38,693 nt of DNA from Candidatus Zipacnadia bacterium (GTDB taxonomy: Bacteria > Armatimonadota > Zipacnadia > Zipacnadales > Zipacnadaceae), in assembly GCA_029821215.1 (NCBI GenBank), contig JALGTV010000001.1:1-38693 (forward strand), in the 5' to 3' direction. The notes under the pieces are model-generated. The model saw only the letters and a program-made list of their open reading frames with translations. It was not told the origin of the DNA and searched no databases. Every line of letters starts with the position of its first letter. Within the stretch, counting starts at the first letter, position 1. The position numbers were made by a program, and so were the translations under genes. This document shows positions 32,574 through 38,693 of the stretch, piece by piece.

Positions 32574-33599
32574 CTATCCGTTATCGTTGCGCAGGTACTC
32601 GGCAGCATCTTCAGGGGATACCGGGTTGATGTAAAAGCCGGTTCCCCACTCAAACCCCGCCACTTTGGTCAATCGCGGCATTATCTCTATGTGCCAGTGA
32701 TAGTCGTACTTAATGCTACTCCAGTAATCCGCATGGCCGGGACGAGGAAGGATATTAGGAGATGTCTGGACCATCATATTATAAGCAGGATCGCCCAACA
32801 CGGTCTTGTACTTGGTCAGGATAAAGTGCAGCGCGTCGGCGAGCAACAGACACTGCTCATCACTCATAAGTGTGAAGTCGTAGCTATGCTGGAGCGGATA
32901 AATGGTCACCGAGAAGGGAAATCGTGCCGCGTAGGGCGAGAGGATGATGAACTGGTCGTTTTGGTAGATGAGTCGGTCAGGCAGAGCCAGTTCCTGCTCA
33001 ATCAAATCGCAGAATATGCAGCGCTCCTTTTGGCGATAGTGGTTACGGGCAGATTGCAGCTTGTCTCTAACAATCTTGGGTACAATGGGCAGGGCAATTA
33101 GCTGGGAGTGGGGATGAGTTAGCGAGGCACCAGCGGCCGCGCCATAGTTGCGGAATATCATTATATGGCGAAATCGCTTGTCACGGCGCAGGTCACAAGT
33201 GCGCTGTTCAAAGGCAGTCAAGATGTCTACTATCTGCTCTAGGGGAACGTCGGCTATATCGGCGTTGTGGTCGGGAGCTTCAATGATTACTTCGTGAGCT
33301 CCCACGCCATTCATGTGATCAAATAAGCCGATACCTGAGCGCATCACTTCCCCCTCTATGGCCAGGGCCGGAAACTTGTTGGGGACCACCCGTACCCGCC
33401 AGCCGGGGGTGTTGGGCGGGGTGCCATCGCGGATAGCAAAGACCTCCGGCGGGGTTTTATCTTCATTGCCTTCGCATAGCGGACATCCCACGGGGCTGGT
33501 GGGCTGTGGAGCGGGTTTGAAGTCCGAGGGCCGCTGCCCGCGTTCGGCGGCGATGATTACCCACCGGTCCACAATAGGATCTTTACGTAGTTCCGACAT
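32574..33599 (-). CDS. galT: galactose-1-phosphate uridylyltransferase
   Basis: GalT exchanges UMP between UDP-glucose and galactose-1-phosphate in the Leloir pathway. The protein has 341 residues. The start MSELRKDPIVDRWVIIAAERG is typical. Cys39 and Cys42 (GCPLCEG) form part of the zinc site. ASLTHPHSQLIALP carries the active-site HPH, with His164 the expected nucleophile. The C-terminal domain has MMVQTSP and YHWHIEIMPRL. AGGTGG precedes the ATG. It is the first gene of the minus-strand glycogen run. Its product glucose-1-phosphate is the substrate of GlgC three genes further on. No convincing promoter was found in the 279-base gap upstream. Confidence 0.95.
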   Translation of the reverse strand: MSELRKDPIVDRWVIIAAERGQRPSDFKPAPQPTSPVGCPLCEGNEDKTPPEVFAIRDGTPPNTPGWRVRVVPNKFPALAIEGEVMRSGIGLFDHMNGVGAHEVIIEAPDHNADIADVPLEQIVDILTAFEQRTCDLRRDKRFRHIMIFRNYGAAAGASLTHPHSQLIALPIVPKIVRDKLQSARNHYRQKERCIFCDLIEQELALPDRLIYQNDQFIILSPYAARFPFSVTIYPLQHSYDFTLMSDEQCLLLADALHFILTKYKTVLGDPAYNMMVQTSPNILPRPGHADYWSSIKYDYHWHIEIMPRLTKVAGFEWGTGFYINPVSPEDAAEYLRNDNG

Positions 33600-33804
33600 G
33601 CGTCCACCTCCAATGGATACCTGGGGACAGGGTAGGTACGGTTGCTCTCAATTCAGCAAGACGATAGTCACAGTCTCAAGATACCAACACCAGCGGCGCA
33701 CATATCGCTTTGCCTTGACAGTATCCTTACGCGATATATTTCGGCATTTGGGCTACAATTCCTTTACTCCCGCAGCAATTTATGTGCCTAATATGAGGTC
33801 GGTC

Positions 33805-33834
33805 TTGGTATGGAGGGCAGCGCAGTGGTATAAT
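33805..33834 (+). promoter_or_regulatory. putative promoter of the sigma2-like gene cluster
   Basis: TTGGTA (33805-33810), 18 bases, then a perfect TATAAT (33829-33834). Transcription near 33841 gives a leader of about 38 nt before ATG 33879. It sits in the 279-base gap between divergent galT and this cluster. The remainder of the gap holds a lone TTGACA (33715-33720) with no correctly spaced -10. Confidence 0.5.
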
Positions 33835-33878
33835 GAGAAGTAGCATTCGGTTTAACATCAATTCACATAATTATATGC

Positions 33879-34727
33879 ATGGGTAATAATCACGGTCGTA
33901 ACAACGTACTGTATAGGCAATGCCGGGCAGGTGATGCTGAGGCCCTGGTAGCATTTGTTTATCAGATCAGCGATGAACTGTATGCCGCCGCCCGACAGGT
34001 CACGGGCAACGACCGTCAAGCGAGCGAGGTTGTCAGCCAGACGTGGGATCAGTTACTTCAGGCGCTGAAAAGGTGGAGATTTGGCGGGCATCTACGCGCC
34101 CGGACTTTCCATATATTGCAGCGGATTCTTACCTCTACGGTGGGGCCTGGAGTTGCCCAGCAAGCAGTAGACTCAGTACAGTCAGCGTCGGTGGCGACAG
34201 CAGAAGCTGGTGTCGTGGCTCCGGAGGAGCTGGTCGCCGAGCTGGTGGACGAAACCCAGAAGCAGGCGCCTAATATTGCCCGGGCGGCGCGGGCTCGGCG
34301 GCGCCGAACGCGGGTGGCGCTGGCCGCATCTGGGTTGCTGGCCGCAGCCATTATCAGTGTGGGCGTTGGCCTATATGGGCAGTTGCTGCAGGCCAATAGT
34401 CCCCAGGTGCGATTTGAGTGCCTGCAACAGCGCATTAGTGAGGACCATCTGGTGGCGGCGCTACGCGATGCCAGTGCCCAACTGGCCTATGCCGAAGGTG
34501 GAGAGGAGCTGCAAGCCCAGGCCTACCACCGCACGGGACTGGTGTTAGAAGAAATTATTAACGCGGCGGGGCTGGCCGACCTGAACCACCTGTACTACAT
34601 CAAGCAGCGAATAGACAGTGAAGAGCTGACCGAGGCTATCCGAGCAGCCGCCTGGGATAGCTCCGGCCCTACTCGCCAGGACCTTATGCACATCGCGTTG
34701 GTGCTGGAGGAGGTGGAGAACTGGTGA
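33879..34727 (+). CDS. membrane protein with N-terminal sigma70-region-2-like domain
   Basis: A 282-residue protein. Residues about 11-85 resemble ECF sigma factor region 2: LYRQCRAGDAEALVAFVYQI, then ELYAAARQVTGNDRQASEVVSQTWDQLL, then a WRF...LRARTFHIL stretch like the -10-binding end. There is no region 4. Instead a basic linker (ARAARARRRRTR) leads into one membrane helix (about 147-169), then an extracytoplasmic helical domain of about 110 residues rich in Glu and Leu. The likeness is by pattern only, and DNA or core RNA polymerase binding is not proven. No Shine-Dalgarno site precedes ATG 33879. The stop overlaps the GTG of the next gene (GTGA), indicating translational coupling. Confidence 0.6.
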   Translation: MGNNHGRNNVLYRQCRAGDAEALVAFVYQISDELYAAARQVTGNDRQASEVVSQTWDQLLQALKRWRFGGHLRARTFHILQRILTSTVGPGVAQQAVDSVQSASVATAEAGVVAPEELVAELVDETQKQAPNIARAARARRRRTRVALAASGLLAAAIISVGVGLYGQLLQANSPQVRFECLQQRISEDHLVAALRDASAQLAYAEGGEELQAQAYHRTGLVLEEIINAAGLADLNHLYYIKQRIDSEELTEAIRAAAWDSSGPTRQDLMHIALVLEEVENW

Positions 34728-36544
34728 GAAACCAGCGTCCGGATACCTCTGACCCTCTAAGGCGGGTTAGCCCGGTTGACTTGATAGTTGCTGTGGCCGT
34801 GGTAGTGTGTGTATTGGGCTGCACGACCCGGGCCCAGCGATTATATCGCCGGGCAGAAGCGTTCTTAGCCCAGGACCAATGTCAGTTAGCTGCGGTGGAG
34901 TATAATCGCATCGTGAAAGATAGCCCCCAGGATCCGCTGGCTGATGATGCCTTATACAAACTTGCCTATCTATACCGTGAAGAACTGGACAACTCGACAG
35001 CAGCTCTGCAAAGCTACCGGTATCTGGCAGATAACTACCCTGACAGTAGCTTCGCGGATGATGCCCTATTATGGATAGTCTACATGGGGCGGCGTGATCT
35101 GCATAGTCCTGATGTGGTGGTTTCGGCCTGTCGGGAAATTGACCAGCGGTTTGCCGATGATTCGCGCCTGCGCGCCCAGGCGTGGCTGGAGGCGGCTCGT
35201 GCATACCGGGATGCTGGGCAGCTACAAGAGGCGCGGCGGCGGTGCGAAGCCATTATTGAGGATTTTGGGGATGAACAAGCGGTTGCCGCCGCCGCGAGCC
35301 TGATGGTGGCTGATATTGCCCGGGAGCAGTCCACTGATCCGCAGATGGTGGTTGCACTTTATGAGCAAGTAATCAAGCAGTATCCTCAGACACGGGCGGC
35401 AGCTAAGGCGCGGCAAGCCGCCGGCTGGGTATATTACGGTGTGAAAGCCAAAAGTGATGAGCAGCGGTTGGCCCAACAACGCCGACAGGCCCAGGTGCTT
35501 GAGGGTGTGCCTCCCATTGATTCCTATCCTAATCGGCCAGCTATTGAACTGCTATCGGCCATGCAGTCTCTGCTTCAACAGGCCGGTGCTCCCACTTCGC
35601 TGGACGAGTTAATGGTGCTCTCGGGGTTAGCCTTTGGTTTCTGTTGCGATCTGGACCACCCGGAAGGCATTGACCGCTTCTATCGTAATCCGCTAACCCT
35701 GTTGGCCGAGGAAATGGGCTTCGGCTATAATCTGTGGGGCTTTGCCGAGACGTCAAATGCACTGGCGGCGGTTACTAAAAGCCTGCAAAGCAGCCGCCCG
35801 TTGCTAATAAGCTATGGCAAGCCACAACCCCGACCCGCCCTGATAATCGGTTATAAGCCAGCGGACAAGGAATTGCACTTAACACTGCCCGGCCGCGGCA
35901 GTGTGGTCGTCAGTGAAGAGGCGTTCGCCGAGCAATGGAAGACCGCCCAATTCCCCCGACTGTGGACTCCACCACCGGAGACAGGCTGTCAATTCTCACT
36001 GACTACCTGCCGCGAGCAGTCCTCGGAAACTGCCAGAATCAAGAGTGCTGCCTTGCGAGCGGCTCTGGCTCTGGATCAGCCCAAACTGATGGGGGCGCCG
36101 GCGGGGCGGGCGGGCTACGAAGCATTCCTGAGTCATATCCGCAACTGCCTGCCCTCAGAAGCGACTGCGGCGCGGCAGCAACTAAGCCAGTGGACTGGTG
36201 TTGTGATCCCCAGAATCACCTTTGCCCGCCGAGCCGCCGCCCAGTACCTGAGCCGGTTTCCGGCCAGCCTGCGCGGGCCGGCCCGGCTCTCCCTGGCGGC
36301 TGCCAGTGACAGTTATAACGACCTGGTCCAGCGTTGGGGCCAGCTTGGTGAAGAAATTGAGAAGGCCACCGAGCAGCCGCGCTCGCCGGTGTCATCATCG
36401 GCTTCACCCCAACAAGATGAGATCTGGAGGCAAATACTCCAGGAGGCCGAAACTATTTGCAACCAGGAGCAGCAAACACTGCAGGATTTGGCAGCAGCGT
36501 TACGGGATATTGAAACGGGGATAGTAACCGAGCCAGGGGGGTAG
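34724..36544 (+). CDS. TPR lipoprotein with peptidase-C39/BtrH-like domain
   Basis: A 606-residue protein. A hydrophobic stretch (about 18-31) ends in lipobox VLGC with Cys33 as the lipidated residue. Residues about 36-245 form tetratricopeptide-like repeats similar to BamD/YbgF (FLAQDQCQLAAVEYNRIVKDSPQDPLADDALYKLAYLY, shown here only as TPR-like pairs). Residues about 275-425 resemble papain-like C39 or BtrH N-terminal folds: MQSLLQQAGAPTSLDELMVL, SGLAFGFCCDLDHPEG, later ALIIGY. The canonical catalytic Cys at the helix start and the His before the ALIIGY strand (here Pro) are not seen, so it may bind rather than cut. The C-terminal part is helical. It is translationally coupled to the sigma2-like gene. 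Confidence 0.6.
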   Translation: MRNQRPDTSDPLRRVSPVDLIVAVAVVVCVLGCTTRAQRLYRRAEAFLAQDQCQLAAVEYNRIVKDSPQDPLADDALYKLAYLYREELDNSTAALQSYRYLADNYPDSSFADDALLWIVYMGRRDLHSPDVVVSACREIDQRFADDSRLRAQAWLEAARAYRDAGQLQEARRRCEAIIEDFGDEQAVAAAASLMVADIAREQSTDPQMVVALYEQVIKQYPQTRAAAKARQAAGWVYYGVKAKSDEQRLAQQRRQAQVLEGVPPIDSYPNRPAIELLSAMQSLLQQAGAPTSLDELMVLSGLAFGFCCDLDHPEGIDRFYRNPLTLLAEEMGFGYNLWGFAETSNALAAVTKSLQSSRPLLISYGKPQPRPALIIGYKPADKELHLTLPGRGSVVVSEEAFAEQWKTAQFPRLWTPPPETGCQFSLTTCREQSSETARIKSAALRAALALDQPKLMGAPAGRAGYEAFLSHIRNCLPSEATAARQQLSQWTGVVIPRITFARRAAAQYLSRFPASLRGPARLSLAAASDSYNDLVQRWGQLGEEIEKATEQPRSPVSSSASPQQDEIWRQILQEAETICNQEQQTLQDLAAALRDIETGIVTEPGG

Positions 36545-36581
36545 TTGAGGCACGGGAGGGTAGTGGGGACCTTAGCTGACA

Positions 36582-37409
36582 ATGCTTCTATCGCGCGAAA
36601 TCCGCAGAAAAATAGCCGCACTTGGCCATGCTCACCCCGAAGCGGAGGTGGATGCAGAGGAGGAGACGGGTAGCCAGCCCCCGCAGCCGGTCCAGGTGGT
36701 CACCGCCCGCCGCCAGTTGCCTCCGGGCGGGGAACTGAGCGGCGAACTGGGACCATATTTTAGCGCCCGCTTTAAGCCCTGCTGGACGGGAAAGTGGGCC
36801 ACGCAGGTGGCGTCCGCGGCCCTGAGGGCACTAACCGAGCAGCTCCCACTCCTGTTTGCTGAGCGTCATCAGGTGGCATTTATAGACATTGAAACGACCG
36901 GCCTGTCCTCCATGCCCCTATTTCTGGTGGGGGTGCTGCATGTTGGGACTGACGGGGCGCATATCCACCAATTTCTGGCCCGCGATTATACCGAAGAGGC
37001 GGCGGTGCTGGCCGCGACGGCTGACCTACTCAGCCTCACACAGCTTCTGGTCAGCTTCAATGGCCGCTCCTTTGACATACCCTACATTCACAATCGCCTC
37101 CGTTACCATCGCCTCGCCCAGGCCATAGAGGTAGCCCACCACTGGGATGTTCTGCTGACGGCGCGGCGGCTGCTGAAGACCGGTGTACCTGACCGCTGCC
37201 TGCAAACCCTGGAACTGCACCTGTGTGGCCGCCAGCGGGGCGATGACATCCCCAGCCATCTGATACCCCGGGCCTATCATGATTATGTAGCCAGTGGTGA
37301 TGACAGCCAGGTGGCTGTTATCCTGTATCACAATCAAGTTGACCTGCTTACCACCGCCGAATTAGCCGCCCGCTGGGCCGAGCACGCGCCGGTGCCGGCT
37401 GCGAAGTAA
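36582..37409 (+). CDS. RNase H-like DEDD exonuclease domain protein (YprB family)
   Basis: A 275-residue protein. After a variable Pro/Glu-rich N-terminus (about 1-95), the exonuclease-like domain shows the first acidic pair in FIDIETTGLSSMPLF (about 105). The second acid is in VSFNGRSFDIPYIHNRLRY, and the third motif is in YHNQVDLLTTAELAARW near the end. These match the DEDD 3'-5' exonuclease pattern of the YprB / RNase_H_2 family, whose members are thought to act on nucleic acids. The substrate is unknown. The gene follows the TPR lipoprotein after 37 bases, with a poor ribosome-binding site, and may be read from the same transcript. Confidence 0.82.
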   Translation: MLLSREIRRKIAALGHAHPEAEVDAEEETGSQPPQPVQVVTARRQLPPGGELSGELGPYFSARFKPCWTGKWATQVASAALRALTEQLPLLFAERHQVAFIDIETTGLSSMPLFLVGVLHVGTDGAHIHQFLARDYTEEAAVLAATADLLSLTQLLVSFNGRSFDIPYIHNRLRYHRLAQAIEVAHHWDVLLTARRLLKTGVPDRCLQTLELHLCGRQRGDDIPSHLIPRAYHDYVASGDDSQVAVILYHNQVDLLTTAELAARWAEHAPVPAAK

Positions 37410-37476
37410 CGGACTCTCCAATTAAAGTGATCTCGCGGGGACAGAAGCGATTCGGAGGGGCCGCCTGGAGCGTAGA

Positions 37477-37491
37477 CTTCGGCGAGCTCAG
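37477..37491 (+). repeat. second copy of a dispersed intergenic repeat core
   Basis: CTTCGGCGAGCTCAG differs at two adjacent bases from CTTCGGCAGGCTCAG at 6728-6742. Both copies are intergenic and lie shortly upstream of a gene. GTTCGAGCC follows here, giving local partial symmetry (GAGCTCAGTTCGAGC). Confidence 0.4.
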
Positions 37492-37544
37492 TTCGAGCCG
37501 CGAGGTTGGCCCATACATGGTTCGGCAAAAGGAGGCATTGAGCG

Positions 37545-37718
37545 ATGAAAGTGGCAATCATTGGTGCTGGGCATTGGCATGTCTCAGTCTACTATGTGCC
37601 GGCCTTGAAGAAGCTGGATGTGGATATGGTGGCTACCCTGCGGGTAATGAACGCGGCTTTACGGTCCGCCCAGACTGGCCAGCCGGTGCGGATGGACAGT
37701 GAGGATGAAGATAACTGA
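37545..37718 (+). pseudogene. internally deleted Gfo/Idh/MocA oxidoreductase remnant (57 residues)
   Basis: The frame opens with a perfect Rossmann start, MKVAIIGAGHWHVSVYYVPA, up to about residue 30. It then passes directly to what looks like the C-terminal end of the same family, TLRVMNAALRSAQTGQPVRM, and stops at residue 57. A full member would have about 330-400 residues, so roughly 300 are missing, in frame. GGAGG lies 9-10 bases upstream, so the remnant may still be translated. It lacks the EKP lysine and the whole catalytic domain. It could be a true deletion relic, or an assembly join between two regions of a longer gene. Confidence 0.6.
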
Positions 37719-37942
37719 ATCGGCGACTCCCAGGCTGCTACCCCTATATGCCCAACCACAGCCCGTTTCCCCTCCCGCCCTCAGCAAGAAGGAATAAATT
37801 GGGTCATCACAGAAATGTTAACCGATAGCGGGGAAGCGAGTGGAGTGATGCTCGTAGCCATGGCAGAGAGGACAGTGGTGGATTGGATTAGGGTACGCTG
37901 AAAAGAAGGTCATTTCCTGTTGATTTGCGAGGCGAGGTATCA

Positions 37943-38693
37943 GTGACTATCTGTGAACGTTGTGGAGGAGCTGATCCCCATAAATGCTTTTCTATGATTA
38001 GTAAAACGGTCGCTGGAGTACTTCTGTGTAGTATTCTGGCGGGACTGCCGGCGGTGGGGGCACCGATTCTGGACCCCGCCCATATACAGGAGGCAACTCT
38101 GGACAATGGCCTGCGGGTAATCGTGAAGCAGGAACGTTATTGGCCGGTCGCCGCGCTGGCCCTGGTTGTTAAGACGGGCTCTTTGCACGAGAGCAGTGAG
38201 AACGCCGGTGTTGCCCACATGATTGAACATCTGCTGTTTGAAGACCCTGCCAATGAAGAGGCACTGGGGCCCTGGATTGAGGATATGGGGGGGTATGTCA
38301 ATGCCCAGACCTGGCGAGATTTCACCCAGCTTACCATTGCGGTGGCCAGCGAATTCATCCCGGAGGTGCTGCCGCGCGTGGCCACCGGGGTTTTTGCTGC
38401 TCAGTTTACTGACGAACAGATAGCCCGCCAGCGGCAGATAATCACCCGCGAGATGGCTGACCGGTACACTTCCGTGGATGCAATGATGGACAAGTTGACC
38501 TGGGATATGGCCTTTACCCAGCATCCCTACCAGCGCCCCATCCCGGGGACTGCTGAGACGGTGGCAGCTCTTACCAAAGCAGAGGTAGAGGACTTCTACA
38601 ACAGATTCTATGTTCCCAGTAATGCTGCGCTGCTGGTGGTAGGAGATGTACAAGCTGATGAATTCATCCAGCTCGCCGCCGCCAGTTTCGGCG
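37943..38693 (+). CDS. M16-family zinc metalloprotease, N-terminal part (runs off window end)
   Basis: The visible 250 residues include a hydrophobic export segment (VAGVLLCSILAGLPAVGA) and the M16 core starting EATLDNGLRVIVKQE. The inverted zinc motif HMIEH follows (His, His zinc ligands, Glu catalyst; HxxEH). Further family patterns are GGYVNAQTWRDFTQLTIAV, with the metal-adjacent acidic residues expected further on (ITREMADR), and the strand FYNRFYVPSNAALLVVGDV. M16 peptidases degrade peptides or process proteins, here probably in the periplasm. GTG 37943 has GAGG 5 bases upstream and adds 17 residues before an ATG at 37994 that has no ribosome-binding site but gives a cleaner signal peptide. 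The C-terminal half is outside the window. The 224-base gap before it shows nothing recognisable. Confidence 0.9.
   Translation, partial: MTICERCGGADPHKCFSMISKTVAGVLLCSILAGLPAVGAPILDPAHIQEATLDNGLRVIVKQERYWPVAALALVVKTGSLHESSENAGVAHMIEHLLFEDPANEEALGPWIEDMGGYVNAQTWRDFTQLTIAVASEFIPEVLPRVATGVFAAQFTDEQIARQRQIITREMADRYTSVDAMMDKLTWDMAFTQHPYQRPIPGTAETVAALTKAEVEDFYNRFYVPSNAALLVVGDVQADEFIQLAAASFG

Noticed and set aside
33600..33804. Promoter for galT or for a gene at TTGACA 33715-33720
   Set aside because: No -10 hexamer at 16-18 bases from TTGACA, and no acceptable pair on the minus strand.
1..38693. tRNA, rRNA, CRISPR array, insertion sequence, phage genes
   Set aside because: None was recognised on reading both strands; no repeated spacers, transposase motifs or tRNA arm patterns were seen.

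Overview
The window is a gene-dense, roughly 55-60% GC stretch of a bacterial chromosome. It encodes about 28 protein genes, one probable structured non-coding RNA and several readable sigma70-type promoters. The cell is almost certainly diderm. It has an outer-membrane beta-barrel carrying an SLH domain (13432-15234, C-terminal Phe), a lipobox protein, FtsQ/FtsA and a full F-type ATP synthase operon. SLH-anchored porins are known from Cyanobacteria, Deinococcota, Armatimonadota, Negativicutes and some other diderm Terrabacteria. The sugar genes (GH127-like, ThuA-like, Gfo/Idh/MocA, glycogen synthesis) would fit an Armatimonadota-like heterotroph, but this placement is inference and not proven by the sequence.

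Layout, left to right. (1) 1-4498: the 3' part of leuA, then murC, ftsQ and ftsA, a reduced division/cell-wall cluster without murB, ddl or ftsZ. (2) 4597-5835: a membrane protein with two cytoplasmic anti-sigma-type zinc fingers. (3) 5948-13165: promoter, atpZ-like, atpI-like, then atpB-E-F-H-A-G-D-C. The delta subunit is short and the c subunit has an Na+-site-like E-S pair. (4) 13269-15312: strong promoter, SLH/collagen/coiled-coil/beta-barrel protein, terminator-like hairpin. (5) 15598-17427: a ThuA-like protein and a Gfo/Idh/MocA oxidoreductase. (6) 17584-21027 (minus): a large secreted subtilase with FN3 and FlgD-like modules and a structured leader. (7) 21439-22359: a zinc-ribbon methyltransferase. 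(8) 22399-22694: a promoter-to-terminator unit with no convincing ORF whose RNA folds as a long nested rod (6S-like in shape), just upstream of an hsp20-lon proteostasis pair. (9) 25809-33599, all minus: a GH127-like enzyme, then a galT-histidine kinase-receiver-glgC-glgA run joining galactose entry, glycogen synthesis and a two-component system. (10) 33879-37409: a membrane protein with a sigma70-region-2-like head, a TPR lipoprotein with a peptidase-C39/BtrH-like domain, and a DEDD exonuclease-like protein. (11) 37545-38693: a tiny in-frame remnant of a Gfo/Idh gene and the start of an M16 zinc protease cut by the window end.

Most of the window is core housekeeping (energy, envelope, proteostasis, glycogen). 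The best leads for something undescribed are the structured RNA upstream of hsp20, the sigma2-like membrane protein coupled to a pseudo-peptidase lipoprotein, and the SLH-collagen porin. No tRNA, rRNA, CRISPR array, insertion sequence or prophage was recognised.
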